A stretch of DNA of 64,000 nucleotides from Sphingobacterium corticibacterium (GCF_004208525.1 NZ_SGIT01000006.1:1-64000), one strand, 5' to 3'; shown: positions 44,212 through 53,673, counted from the stretch's first letter. Program-made: numbers and translations. Notes: generated from the sequence alone by a model not told the origin.

Positions 44212-45366
44212 ATGAACTATGCACAAACATATCATATCGGGAACTATCACAATACCCGAACAGCAACGACAACGGCAATTGCACCGCCAATTGAACGAGT
44301 TCGCCAATTGGATGCAAAAGCCAAAGGACGCAAACGAAGTACGGAAAGACAAACGCAAATCAGTACCCACAGTGATGTTGCCAATGGTTTTCTAAAGTGT
44401 ACGTTTCTGCCTAAACTGAAAGAAACGAAAACTGTACAGGCTTGCAGGAAATCGGATAAAACGGAAAGGGATTTTTTTCAGTCCCTTTCCAAACTTGCCG
44501 AGCATTACCAAATTGAACCAATGCAGACTAAACAATTTCCATATCCCTACAATATGGCTTTGGCAATGTCGGACATGGAAGCAAAATTGAAACAAAAGGT
44601 TTTGGATTGGGAAGAAATACGTTTGTTACAGGATAGTAACAAAACTTATTTTGTAAGTGAGGAACGCTACAATACAGGTTCAACATTGTTTTACATTCCT
44701 GTTGCTTCGCTGTACCGAATGTTGCACAATCGCAAACGAAAAGGTAACGCCCATTTGCTATTGTCCGTTTGTGCTTATCTGTACCACATAGCCGACATTC
44801 CATACTACAGACAGGAAGCAAGCTATCTGTATTGGATGTATGAAATGATGAATGATTGGGTTGAAATGGATGACCAAACCGAGCAAACAGCCGTTTATCT
44901 TGTCGAAATCAAACAAGCGGAATACATTGGGGATTATATGGAACAGCGGATTTACAACCGCATCAATCTAACCGTATTTGAACAGCGTATCAACAGTTTT
45001 AAAGCAAAAGACGATTTTGACAACGAGTGTTTGACCGTAGCAAAAGAAGCCTTTGACCTTTATCAGAACTATCCGAATGAAAATGTATTCCGCAATGCCA
45101 AACCCAATGGAGAAACAACGGAAGAAAATATGGAAAACATCATTGGAATGGAAAAGTATATTTCATTCTATGCTGACCACAAAGGTTGGCTAAATGAAAC
45201 CCTTATAGAATCAGTCAACACCGAAATGCAGGAATACGGACAAATGGAAGAACCGATTATCCAAAAACAGTTTGACGGCAGGGATATAACCGCTAACAAC
45301 CTTTGTTTTGAAAACCGACTGTTTACATTACTGCACAGCCTAAGCGACATTTTACACACCTTTTAA
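44212..45366 (+). CDS. PRTRC system protein F-like
   Basis: A 384-aa protein located between C and B, where F sits in complete cassettes. The N-terminus is low-complexity (TATTTAIAPPIERVR); the rest is helical with FYIPVASLYRMLHNRK and several Tyr-rich stretches. I recognise no enzyme motif; the name comes from position and general resemblance. Confidence 0.55.
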   Translation: MNYAQTYHIGNYHNTRTATTTAIAPPIERVRQLDAKAKGRKRSTERQTQISTHSDVANGFLKCTFLPKLKETKTVQACRKSDKTERDFFQSLSKLAEHYQIEPMQTKQFPYPYNMALAMSDMEAKLKQKVLDWEEIRLLQDSNKTYFVSEERYNTGSTLFYIPVASLYRMLHNRKRKGNAHLLLSVCAYLYHIADIPYYRQEASYLYWMYEMMNDWVEMDDQTEQTAVYLVEIKQAEYIGDYMEQRIYNRINLTVFEQRINSFKAKDDFDNECLTVAKEAFDLYQNYPNENVFRNAKPNGETTEENMENIIGMEKYISFYADHKGWLNETLIESVNTEMQEYGQMEEPIIQKQFDGRDITANNLCFENRLFTLLHSLSDILHTF

Positions 45367-45377
45367 AATTGGAAATT

Positions 45378-46103
45378 ATGGAAACGATTAACGACATAAC
45401 ACAGGACTTCGGCACATTGTACCACCCAAAATCCGCTTTGGTATTCTATGAAACCAAAGGAAGCAATACCGATGTTTATGTAGAGCATTTTGATATGGAC
45501 AAAAACGGCAATCCTATCAACGCCCACCCTTTGACAGTAAAGGAAGCGAATGTTTTGGCAAAGGCATTGAACACCGAACAGGAGAAAAACAAAGCCTTTC
45601 TGAAATCAAACGGAATTTTGCCGACCAACATTTTACACATCAACCTCAATGCGGATAAAGGTGCGGTAATTTGGTACACCAAAGCACAGCAAAGGCAAAT
45701 GTATTTTGTGGATAGTCTGCAAATACCCAACGGAATAGCACAAGTACCGCCAATGCTTTGGAAAGCGAGTAAAAACAGTTTGAGCGTGTTTGCCCTTTCA
45801 AGTGATAGAAGACCAACAGAAAAGACAAAATTGTATCATACACCTTATTTAAATATCTATGAAGACGGCAAAGTCTGTATGGGAACGGTAAGCGTTGATA
45901 TTAAAAAATCCGCTTCGGTGGAAGAATTTATACAGGCTTGGGAGTATTACTTTTTCAATTCCTATTTCAGCCATTTGTTAGGTAATCATAATCCGATAAA
46001 AGGCAATTGCATAACCCTTTGGAAAGACCTTATAAACACAGATAAACCCTTTCCAAAAGAAGTATTGAAACCGAATAATAAAACCCTTAAAAATCTATTG
46101 TAA
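45378..46103 (+). CDS. PRTRC system protein B
   Basis: A 241-aa protein from the ATG giving METINDITQDFG (the TTG 9 bases earlier is less likely). B-family blocks: LYHPKSALVFYE, GAVIWYTKAQQRQMYF, VPPMLWKASKNSLSVFAL and FFNSYFSHLLGNHNP. Its TAA overlaps the ATG of the ThiF gene by one base, so the two are coupled. Confidence 0.85.
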   Translation: METINDITQDFGTLYHPKSALVFYETKGSNTDVYVEHFDMDKNGNPINAHPLTVKEANVLAKALNTEQEKNKAFLKSNGILPTNILHINLNADKGAVIWYTKAQQRQMYFVDSLQIPNGIAQVPPMLWKASKNSLSVFALSSDRRPTEKTKLYHTPYLNIYEDGKVCMGTVSVDIKKSASVEEFIQAWEYYFFNSYFSHLLGNHNPIKGNCITLWKDLINTDKPFPKEVLKPNNKTLKNLL

Positions 46104-46909
46104 TGGAAACATTAAAAACAGCCGTTCATTTTACTGACAACTATTTGATAAGTCCAACAAATCCGATTGAAGTCAATTTGATTGGTGCAGGTGGTACAGG
46201 CTCAAAGGTACTGACCGCTTTAATGGAAATGAACTACAGCCTAACGGAATTGGGACACGCAGGGTTGCAGGTACGCTTGTGGGATGATGATATTATCACG
46301 GAAGCCAATTTGGGCAGACAACGATTTGCACCAAGTGAAACAGGACTGTATAAATCTGTAGCCTTGATAAACCGAGTTAATCGTTTTATGGGTACAAATT
46401 GGAAAGCGGAAACCCAAAAGTTTGAACGCAATAATTTCGGTGGATTGCCCGAAAACGCAGAGGCAACGATTTACATTACTTGTGTGGACAATGTACGGGC
46501 ACGGTTTGATATTGCAGAAATGCTCAAAGCTATGAGTAAACATAGAATGAACCGTAATGAACCAAAATATTGGTTGGATTTTGGCAACAGCCAACAGACA
46601 GGACAAGTGATAATATCTACTATCAGAGAGATTAAACAACCACAATCGGAGAAATACGAAACTGTGGCAAGCCTGCCAATGGTTACGGATGAATTTGGTG
46701 AACTGCTGAAACAGTCCGAACAATCGGATGATACGCCAAGTTGCAGTTTAGCCGAAGCACTCGAAAAACAGGATTTGTATATCAATGCAACATTGGCTCA
46801 AATGGGTTGTTCATTGCTGTGGTCGATGTTTCGTTATGGAATGACCGAAAACAGGGGGTTCTTTCTTAATCTGAAGAATTTTCAAACTCAACCTCTAAAA
46901 GTCGCCTGA
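46103..46909 (+). CDS. PRTRC system ThiF-family (E1-like) protein
   Basis: A 268-aa Rossmann-type adenylating enzyme. Nucleotide loop VNLIGAGGTGSKVL (about 24-37), R-x-W-D-D-D-x-I (about 58-66) with the metal Asp, NLGRQRF, and TIYITCVDNVRARF. ThiF/E1 enzymes adenylate the C-terminus of ubiquitin-like proteins. No JAB protease (protein A), protein D or ParB follows; the cassette ends here. Confidence 0.88.
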   Translation: METLKTAVHFTDNYLISPTNPIEVNLIGAGGTGSKVLTALMEMNYSLTELGHAGLQVRLWDDDIITEANLGRQRFAPSETGLYKSVALINRVNRFMGTNWKAETQKFERNNFGGLPENAEATIYITCVDNVRARFDIAEMLKAMSKHRMNRNEPKYWLDFGNSQQTGQVIISTIREIKQPQSEKYETVASLPMVTDEFGELLKQSEQSDDTPSCSLAEALEKQDLYINATLAQMGCSLLWSMFRYGMTENRGFFLNLKNFQTQPLKVA

Positions 46910-46926
46910 TAGCAAAGCCGGGCGGC

Positions 46927-46965
46927 AAAAATGCACTTCCTTCCTGCGGTCGGAAACGCATTTTT
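46927..46965 (+). terminator. Hairpin after the PRTRC operon
   Basis: AAAAATGC / GCATTTTT with an inner TTCC/GGAA pairing; it ends in a T-run on the plus strand. Probable terminator. The rest of 46910-47223 carries the first 91-bp repeat and no gene. Confidence 0.55.
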
Positions 46966-47054
46966 GCATTCAATCGGCACAACCCCTTTGCCAAAATGTA
47001 CCGCTCCACAAATTCCACTTTTTACATTTTATCAAACAGGTTGCGACATCATTG

Positions 47055-47145
47055 CACGGGATATTCAGTATCCCTTTCGTTGTTTTAGAGAACTTCTTTT
47101 CTTTTCACACAGCGACCAAAGAAAAGAAGCAAAAGAACGTCGCTT
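47055..47145 (+). repeat. 91-bp structured repeat, copy 1
   Basis: It contains three self-complementary parts: GGGATA/TATCCC, CTTCTTTTCTTT/AAAGAAAAGAAG (12 bp) and AGCGAC/GTCGCT. Copy 2 at 47791-47881 is the same length with about 7 differences. The pair brackets a GNAT gene. Confidence 0.8.
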
Positions 47146-47223
47146 GATTTGTTATGGATTTAATTTACTCGTGTCAATGGCGAATGTTATTTTATTAAAT
47201 TCGTATTCCTAAATATTACTAAA

Positions 47224-47685
47224 ATGAAGATTGTTAAGCAAACTGAATTAAGCACAAAAGATAAAAAACAAATTTTTGAATTATGGAATAACGAGTATCC
47301 TGAAAAACTTGTTTACCAAACCGTAGAAGATTTTGAAAATTATTTGGATAACCTGACTCAAAAAGCACATTACTTACTACTTAACGATGAAAGTAATATT
47401 GAGGGATGGGCAATTACCTTTATGCGTGAAAATGAGAAATGGTTTGCCATTATCATTTCTGGAAAATTACATGGTAAAGGTATAGGAACAATGATGCTAA
47501 ATAAACTAAAAGATGATGAAGATACTCTAAATGGCTGGGTAATTGACCATGATCTTGATAAAAAATCCAACGGCTATTATTACAAATCACCTATAGGGTT
47601 TTATCAAAAAAATGGTTTTAAGGTTATATCTGAAACAAGGCTTGAGCTAGAAATCATGTCAGCAGTAAAAATAATATGGAATTAA
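47224..47685 (+). CDS. GNAT-family acetyltransferase between two repeats
   Basis: A 153-aa protein with a GNAT fold: the acetyl-CoA loop is GKLHGKGIGTMMLNKLK (about 79-95), preceded by WFAIIISG, and it ends with PIGFYQKNGFKVISETRLE. It is more A/T-rich than its neighbours and lies between direct 91-bp repeats, consistent with acquisition as a small cassette. Substrate unknown. Confidence 0.82.
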   Translation: MKIVKQTELSTKDKKQIFELWNNEYPEKLVYQTVEDFENYLDNLTQKAHYLLLNDESNIEGWAITFMRENEKWFAIIISGKLHGKGIGTMMLNKLKDDEDTLNGWVIDHDLDKKSNGYYYKSPIGFYQKNGFKVISETRLELEIMSAVKIIWN

Positions 47686-47790
47686 CTCTATTGAAAAGTG
47701 TGTTACTCATTTTGTTTGTATTCTTCTCTCAAATGACCACAACAGGCGTTTCTTTTCTAATCTGTAGAACTCAATGTACTCTACTCATTT

Positions 47791-47881
47791 CACGGGATAT
47801 TCAGTGTCCCTTTTGTTGTTTTATGAGACTTCTTTTCTTTCTACACAGCGACCAAAGAAAAGAAGCAAAAGAACGTCGCTT
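47791..47881 (+). repeat. 91-bp structured repeat, copy 2
   Basis: Same orientation as copy 1, 736 bases further on. In GGGATA/TGTCCC one arm base differs from copy 1 but still pairs (G-T), which argues for selection on RNA structure. The small frames on top of both copies (both reading HSDQRKEAKERRL) are by-products of the repeat. Confidence 0.8.
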
Positions 47882-47971
47882 ATTTAGGACAAATTTTTAC
47901 AGACGATTTGTAGACAATACATCACTTTATCAGATTGGATATGCTACAATTTATAATCAGAAAAAATTTAA

Positions 47972-48913
47972 TTATAACAATTTTGCTTTCACTTTTACAT
48001 TTGTTTTACCTAATGCTATGTTATAAAAAGGTTTCATTTTATCAATTATAGTATTATCTACATTATCATCAAATTTTCGGGCAAACAGGTTATCCCCAAG
48101 ATGTAAAAAATCAAAATCTTCCTGAATAAATGTTTTAGGTCTTAATTTAATATCACCATCCGGAATCCAGATTATAGCTCTTTTATCATCATCCACAAGT
48201 ACACCATCAAATGACGTATTCATTAATACTGTTTGAAAAAAAGATTCATCTGCAATTAGAGTATTGAAGTAATACTTCTCAAATTTTTCAACCTCCGCAC
48301 TGTTGCAAATAAACTCGCAACAAGTCCTTGTAAGCATCATCCATTGTCCACCAATATAGGGAATAACATCTTTCATAAAAGCCCGCTTGTGTGTGATTTT
48401 AGAAATACTGTTTTCCAATTCCTCGAAATGATTCTCAATCCGGTTCATTGTTTCCGGGCGGGTCAATAATTGATTGGCAACTTTCAGATAGCTCTTTCCT
48501 TTGTTTTCATTAAGAAATTGGCGTATAATTTTTTGAGATTTTAAAGGATAATCCTGACCACTTAGATTAATAAAATAATCCCATTCCGCATCTATCTCTA
48601 AAAGATATTTTATACCATCTAATTCTGCCTGAACCATGCTATAACCACCCCAAACAACATTTTCACTTTCCATTATATTTACGTGTGAAAAAGGTTGTAA
48701 GAATAAACGAATTTCTTCTTTTAATTCATCACTGGCTTTCTTGTCAATATGGATAAGGTAACAGTTGTCAGGCTCGTAAATTGCTTTAAACAGCCTTTTG
48801 AACTGATTGGGTAAACGATGTACCAATATGAAATAAGCTATATTAATGGGGGTTGCTGTTGCTGTGTCGAATAACGGCGTGTCTGTTCTAGACACAGGGA
48901 GTTCATTTATCAT
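47972..48913 (-). CDS. GT14 (core-2/I-branching type) glycosyltransferase
   Basis: A 313-aa protein with the family blocks: NIAYFILVHRLPNQFKRLF, CYLIHIDKKA, VVWGGYSMVQAELDGIKYLL, DYFINLSGQDYPLKSQ and QWMMLTRTCCEF. GT14 enzymes transfer N-acetylglucosamine or xylose from a nucleotide sugar; bacterial relatives act in surface glycan synthesis. No glycan cluster surrounds it, so it appears as isolated cargo. Confidence 0.88.
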   Translation of the reverse strand: MINELPVSRTDTPLFDTATATPINIAYFILVHRLPNQFKRLFKAIYEPDNCYLIHIDKKASDELKEEIRLFLQPFSHVNIMESENVVWGGYSMVQAELDGIKYLLEIDAEWDYFINLSGQDYPLKSQKIIRQFLNENKGKSYLKVANQLLTRPETMNRIENHFEELENSISKITHKRAFMKDVIPYIGGQWMMLTRTCCEFICNSAEVEKFEKYYFNTLIADESFFQTVLMNTSFDGVLVDDDKRAIIWIPDGDIKLRPKTFIQEDFDFLHLGDNLFARKFDDNVDNTIIDKMKPFYNIALGKTNVKVKAKLL

Positions 48914-49117
48914 TTTTTTTACTTTATATTAATAAGTGCTTATACACTCATCGCTACAAAGTGGAATTCGAATTTGTTGTAATATACGACAAATTATTGG
49001 ATAAACGTTCTCGATTAGCTATCGTCTTAATTTATTCCATTTACGAATTAGTACAGACAACACTAAATAACCCATTGATGAATAAATCTAACCTTTTATG
49101 TTACTATGATTGAACGG

Positions 49118-49567
49118 TTATTTATTACCAAAATATTCTCTTGCTATTTTCGCTACTCCCACACTAAAATATCTTCCATTATCGGAAACGCCCTCAATGG
49201 CTTTTTTAAAATCGTCCGTATCGCTACCAATGAGCAGATAAGCAACAACACCAATATCCAAAAGAGAAATTACCGCTTTTTCGGTATCAATATCGCTATG
49301 GGCAATCAGCTTTATAGACGGGTATAACCTTTTCAATTCCCGTAGCTGTGCCAGCACGTTCTTGTCATAAAAATCGAGGTCGATTATACAAACATCGGGA
49401 AGTACTGTTAAAACAGATAATTGAGATGATCCGTTTTCTATATTTTCCGAACGGAATAATATCTCAACTCCGGAATTATCAAGCTCATTGCAGATGACAT
49501 CTAAAATCGGGCTTTTATCATTGATAAAGGCAAGGGGTGTTTTTTGTTGTGCTGTACCGGTTTCCAT
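49118..49567 (-). CDS. Orphan receiver-domain protein
   Basis: A 149-aa protein with a CheY-like fold: PLAFINDKSPILDVI, phospho-acceptor Asp in DVCIIDLDFYDKN (about 59), KLIAHSDID and DIGVVAYLLIGSD with the conserved K/T positions only partly kept (KLIAHS instead of h-h-h-T/S-x-h). It has no output domain. It is divergent from the Crp gene across a palindromic region; a link is possible but unproven. Confidence 0.7.
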   Translation of the reverse strand: METGTAQQKTPLAFINDKSPILDVICNELDNSGVEILFRSENIENGSSQLSVLTVLPDVCIIDLDFYDKNVLAQLRELKRLYPSIKLIAHSDIDTEKAVISLLDIGVVAYLLIGSDTDDFKKAIEGVSDNGRYFSVGVAKIAREYFGNK

Positions 49568-49751
49568 ATCATCATATATTTATGTTATTAAGGGAGGGCT
49601 GCACAAAAAAGAAGGTGCGGGCCACTACAACTTACCGATACTGAGGCACTGGTATACCCGACAACGAATAAGCGAGCGCCCACACCTATAGCGTGAGCGT
49701 TCCTACTTATTGTCTTGTTGTCTTAAAAATTACCAGTTTTCAGTACCAAGA

Positions 49752-49810
49752 CTTAAAGCAAAAACACTTTAAGAATTTTATATTTTACAAAACAAAGATA
49801 CTAAAGTATC
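49752..49810. promoter_or_regulatory. Palindromes upstream of the Crp gene
   Basis: CTTAAAG (49752-49758) with CTTTAAG (49767-49773), and GATAC taaa GTATC (49797-49810). TAACTTTG at 49894-49901 is a -7-like box only 4 bases before the ATG at 49906. No gene in 49568-49905. Confidence 0.4.
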
Positions 49811-49905
49811 TCCTGATACGCAATCAACATATAGATTGTCAAAGAAACAGGTTTTAACACTCGGCCAATGATGTTCTCCATTAATTAAATTTCTAACTTT
49901 GTGAA

Positions 49906-50529
49906 ATGGAAGATTTAGGACAAATAACAGAATTTCAATCCTCTCCGGAATTGGTGGAGAAACTATATAAACATAGCATACAGAAAAACTACCAAGCGGG
50001 AAGTATTATTCTGAATGAAAATTCCCATATCCGCTCCATCCCGATTGTAACAAAGGGAATGATGAAAGTAATACGGACAGAAGAAGACGGCAGAGAAATC
50101 CTACTGTATTATATCAAAGCAGGCGAAAGCTGTATTATGTCCTTTTTGGGCGGACTGCACAACGAAACAAGCAAAGTAAAAGCCGAAGTTGAGGAGGATG
50201 CAGAAATTTTGTTTTTACCTATGGATAAAGTTTCCCTGTTCATCAAGGAATATCCACAATGGTTAGATTATATTTTCCGTTTGTATCACAAGCGTTTTGA
50301 GGAACTGTTGGAAATTGTCAATGCTATCGCTTTCAAAAAAGTAGATGAGCGACTTTTAAATTTACTGAAAAAGAAAGCTGAACTGACCCGATCTAAAACC
50401 ATCCAGATTACCCACGAACAATTAGCTAACGAACTCGGAACCGCCCGTGTAGTGGTTTCACGTCTATTAAAACAATTGGAAGAAAACGGAGTTCTACAAC
50501 TTGGCAGGAACAAAATATCCCTTATGTAA
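49906..50529 (+). CDS. Crp/Fnr-family regulator of the sulfur island
   Basis: A 207-aa protein: cyclic-nucleotide-binding-like beta roll (about 25-115; GMMKVIRTEEDGREILLYY, AGESCIMSFLGGL) and a C-terminal winged helix with ITHEQLANELGTARVVVSRLLKQLEENG (recognition helix E-x-x-R-V-V-V-S-R). Position at the head of the persulfide genes implies control of them; the ligand is unknown, and Cys residues at CIMSFL could sense redox state. Confidence 0.85.
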   Translation: MEDLGQITEFQSSPELVEKLYKHSIQKNYQAGSIILNENSHIRSIPIVTKGMMKVIRTEEDGREILLYYIKAGESCIMSFLGGLHNETSKVKAEVEEDAEILFLPMDKVSLFIKEYPQWLDYIFRLYHKRFEELLEIVNAIAFKKVDERLLNLLKKKAELTRSKTIQITHEQLANELGTARVVVSRLLKQLEENGVLQLGRNKISLM

Positions 50530-50590
50530 CCAAAGTAGCTGTATAGGTTTTTGAGTTGATGCACTTTTGCTGTATCAATCTTAAAAACGA

Positions 50591-51388
50591 ATGGATATAG
50601 CAGGTTATTTAGCATCAATTTTTATCGGTATAGCTTTAGGGCTGATCGGTGGTGGCGGTAGTATTCTTACCGTCCCCGTTTTGGTGTATTTATTCAGTAT
50701 AGATGCGGTTCTGGCAACCGCTTATTCCCTTTTCATAGTCGGTACCACAAGTGTAGCTGGTTCTTTTTCCTACTTCAAAAAAGGATTGGTAAACATTAAA
50801 ACAGCGGTCGTTTTCGGCATACCGTCTATCATTTCCGTTTTTTTAACAAGGTCATACATAGTCCCTGCCATTCCACAGGAGATTTTCAGTATTGGAAATT
50901 TCACTGTTACCAAAAGCATTCTACTGATGTTGCTTTTTGCTGTGCTGATGATTTTCGCATCCTACAGCATGATAAAAAAAGACAAAACATCGACCCATAA
51001 AACACCTGAAAAACAGCAATTCAATTATCCCCTGATTCTTGTTGAAGGAACGGTTGTAGGCATCCTTACAGGACTTGTGGGGGCAGGTGGTGGATTTTTG
51101 ATAATTCCTGCGTTGGTGCTGCTAAGCAAACTACCCATGAAAGAAGCCGTTGGTACTTCACTTGTCATTATTGCCGCAAAGTCACTGATCGGCTTTTTTG
51201 GAGAAAGTGGCGAAACAGCTATTGATTGGATCTTTCTCCTAAAAATAACCGGATTCGCTTTGGTTGGAATTTTTATAGGAATGGTACTTTCCAAAAGAAT
51301 TAATGGTGAAAAACTGAAGCCCGCTTTCGGTTGGTTTGTGCTGGTCATGGGTATTTACATCATTATCAAAGAGACAATAATTCAATAA
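50591..51388 (+). CDS. TauE/SafE-type sulfite/organosulfur exporter
   Basis: A 265-aa protein with eight predicted helices in two halves, each carrying the family motif: GIALGLIGGGGSILTVPVL (about 12-30) and GILTGLVGAGGGFLIIPAL (about 158-176). Family members export sulfite, sulfonates or related anions. It lies downstream of the Crp gene and upstream of OsmC. Confidence 0.88.
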   Translation: MDIAGYLASIFIGIALGLIGGGGSILTVPVLVYLFSIDAVLATAYSLFIVGTTSVAGSFSYFKKGLVNIKTAVVFGIPSIISVFLTRSYIVPAIPQEIFSIGNFTVTKSILLMLLFAVLMIFASYSMIKKDKTSTHKTPEKQQFNYPLILVEGTVVGILTGLVGAGGGFLIIPALVLLSKLPMKEAVGTSLVIIAAKSLIGFFGESGETAIDWIFLLKITGFALVGIFIGMVLSKRINGEKLKPAFGWFVLVMGIYIIIKETIIQ

Positions 51389-51404
51389 TCTAAAATCAAA
51401 TATC

Positions 51405-51839
51405 ATGTCACAAACACATTTCTACGAAGTAAATATCCAATGGAAAGAAGGAAGAATCGGGGAATTATCATCACCTGTTTTAGAAAAAGCCATCGAATGT
51501 GCCACACCACCTGAATTTCCGGATGGAGTGTCCGGTATCTGGTCACCTGAACACCTATTTGTTTCAGCTATCAACAGTTGCTACATGGCAACGTTTCTGG
51601 CAATTGCCCATAATTTTAAGGTGGAAATAGCAGATTTTAGTTGTAAGACCGTAGCTAAACTGGAAATGATGGACGGAAAGTATCAGATCACGCAGGCAGA
51701 AATGTTTCCTGAGGTAAAACTGGTCCACCCCGAAACGGATACCGATAAAGCTGAACGTATCATTGAGAAAGCCAAAGCAGGATGTCTGGTCACCAATTCT
51801 ATAAAAACGGAGATCATTCTAAATGCCAAAATCAGCTAA
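51405..51839 (+). CDS. OsmC/Ohr-family protein
   Basis: A 144-aa protein: CATPPEFPDGVSGIWSPEHLFVSAINSCYMATFLAIA gives the first reactive cysteine region (INSCYM, about 64) and KAGCLVTNSI the second (about 126). OsmC/Ohr proteins reduce organic peroxides using two thiols. Fits a thiol-oxidant detoxification role in this island. Confidence 0.87.
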   Translation: MSQTHFYEVNIQWKEGRIGELSSPVLEKAIECATPPEFPDGVSGIWSPEHLFVSAINSCYMATFLAIAHNFKVEIADFSCKTVAKLEMMDGKYQITQAEMFPEVKLVHPETDTDKAERIIEKAKAGCLVTNSIKTEIILNAKIS

Positions 51840-51925
51840 TGTAACAAAAGTAGCTGTATAGGATAAAAGAACAACGGAAATTTGCAGTATCAAAAAGAAT
51901 AATTAACGATTATAAATAAAGCATT

Positions 51926-53344
51926 ATGTTTTTTCAACACGTTTATGATAAGAGTTTAGCCCAAGGCAGCTACGTGGTAGGCTGTCAGGCAACAGGAGAA
52001 GCCATCGTTATAGATGCACAAAGAGATATTGATGTGTACCTGGATATTGCGAAGCAAAACAATCTTCGCATTACGCACATTACGGAAACACACATTCACG
52101 CAGACTTCCTTTGCGGCTCGAGAGAACTGGCTGCTGTGACGGGAGCCACGATGTACCTTTCGGATGAAGGCGGAGAAGATTGGCAATACCAATTCTCACA
52201 CAAAGGACTGAAAGACGGCGATATGATTAAAATAGGCAATCTTTCTTTGAAAGTGATGCATACGCCCGGACATACACCGGAAAGTATCAGCTTTTTGCTG
52301 ACCGATCATCCGGCAACCGACAGTCCTGTTATGGCATTTACCGGAGATTTTGTTTTTGTTGGAGATATTGGCCGTCCTGATTTACTTGAAAAAGCGGCGG
52401 GGCTTATCGGTACAAAAGAAGCCGGAGCCAAACAAATGTTCCAGTCATTGAAAAAGTTTGCGGCATTGCCCGAATACGTTCAGGTATGGTCGGCACACGG
52501 AGCAGGCTCCGCCTGTGGCAAAGCGTTGGGAGCAGTACACAGCTCTACGGTAGGTTATGAAAAAATCCGCAATTGGGCATTCCAATATGGTGAAGATGAA
52601 AAAGGATTTACGGATTATCTGCTAGCCGACCAACCTGAACCTCCAAAATACTTTGCGATGATGAAGCACCTCAACAAAGTGAACCGTCCATTACTGGTAG
52701 CAGTGCCCAAGCATCCGAAATTATCCAAAGAAGATTTTTTGGATGCTTATGCCAATGGCTTGAAAGTCATCGATACAAGAAGTAAGATAGATTTCGCAGA
52801 AGGATTTATTCCCGGTAGCCTGAACATACAGGGCAACAATTCTTTTTCAACCTGGGCAGGTTGGTTGTTGAATTATCAGGAACAGTTTATGCTGGTCTGC
52901 GATGATAATCAAATAGAAGATCTTACCCGAAAACTGATGCGTATCGGACTGGATAATATTTTCGGATATATTACCGATGTAAAAGATTTAAGTCTGGATC
53001 TGCAAAAGGCAGATGTTATTTCTCTCGACGAGTTTAAAACGTACATCGGCAAAGAAGATGTTCAGATTGTAGATGTTCGGGGCGTTACCGAATACGAAGC
53101 CGGACACGTAGCCGGAGCAGATCATGTTTTTGTTGGTACGCTTAATGACAACCTCAATAAAATCAGCAAGGACAAACAGATCGTTATTCACTGTCAGGCT
53201 GGAGACCGATCAGCAATTGCTTATTCTATCCTTGCCAAAAACGGTTTTGCAAACGTGAAAAATTTTTCAGGTGGAATGAAAGAATGGCAGGCAAACGAGG
53301 GTAATACAATTGGTTGTAACGAAACATCTTGTACAAACGCATAA
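51926..53344 (+). CDS. Persulfide-dioxygenase-like MBL-fold protein with two rhodanese domains
   Basis: A 472-aa protein. Metallo-beta-lactamase domain about 1-240 with the metal motif THIHADF (53-59) and MHTPGHTPESISF; the first rhodanese domain (about 260-350) has no active-site Cys, as its loop reads VCDDNQ; the second (about 365-465) has the catalytic CQAGDRS (about 434). This is the ETHE1/CstB-type layout: glutathione- or CoA-persulfide oxidation to sulfite plus sulfur transfer. Central enzyme of the island; the adjacent TauE may export the sulfite. Confidence 0.88.
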   Translation: MFFQHVYDKSLAQGSYVVGCQATGEAIVIDAQRDIDVYLDIAKQNNLRITHITETHIHADFLCGSRELAAVTGATMYLSDEGGEDWQYQFSHKGLKDGDMIKIGNLSLKVMHTPGHTPESISFLLTDHPATDSPVMAFTGDFVFVGDIGRPDLLEKAAGLIGTKEAGAKQMFQSLKKFAALPEYVQVWSAHGAGSACGKALGAVHSSTVGYEKIRNWAFQYGEDEKGFTDYLLADQPEPPKYFAMMKHLNKVNRPLLVAVPKHPKLSKEDFLDAYANGLKVIDTRSKIDFAEGFIPGSLNIQGNNSFSTWAGWLLNYQEQFMLVCDDNQIEDLTRKLMRIGLDNIFGYITDVKDLSLDLQKADVISLDEFKTYIGKEDVQIVDVRGVTEYEAGHVAGADHVFVGTLNDNLNKISKDKQIVIHCQAGDRSAIAYSILAKNGFANVKNFSGGMKEWQANEGNTIGCNETSCTNA

Positions 53345-53355
53345 ATTATAGAACT

Positions 53356-53670
53356 ATGGGATTTTTTTCAGCATTATTTGGCAAAACAGATAACAGCCAA
53401 TTAACAGAAGCGATTAGAGCAGGTGCCTTTTTAGTCGATGTCCGTACACCTTCTGAATTTTCAGCAGGCAGTGTGAAAGGTGCGGTGAATATTCCGCTGG
53501 ACAAGCTTGTAGATCAGCTCTCAAAATTCAAAGAGAAGAATAGCATCGTTGTTTTTTGTAGAAGCGGTAGCCGTAGTAGTCAGGCAAAAAGCATTTTGGA
53601 AAGCAATGGCTTTACAAATGTAATCAATGGCGGAACCTGGCAAAATGTAAACGAAGTAGTAAATCAATAA
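53356..53670 (+). CDS. Single-domain rhodanese
   Basis: A 104-aa protein from the ATG giving MGFFSALFGKTDNSQ. Rhodanese fold with LVDVRTPSEFSAGSVKGAVNIP and the active loop VVFCRSGSRS (Cys about 73). Transfers sulfane sulfur between thiols. Begins 11 bases after the MBL-rhodanese gene. Confidence 0.88.
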   Translation: MGFFSALFGKTDNSQLTEAIRAGAFLVDVRTPSEFSAGSVKGAVNIPLDKLVDQLSKFKEKNSIVVFCRSGSRSSQAKSILESNGFTNVINGGTWQNVNEVVNQ

Positions 53671-53673
53671 AGG

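Noticed and set aside
46931..48026. Small plus-strand frames over the two 91-bp repeats
   Set aside because: Both contain the same HSDQRKEAKERRL read from the repeat; they are by-products of the repeat, and the second also overlaps the GT14 gene on the other strand.
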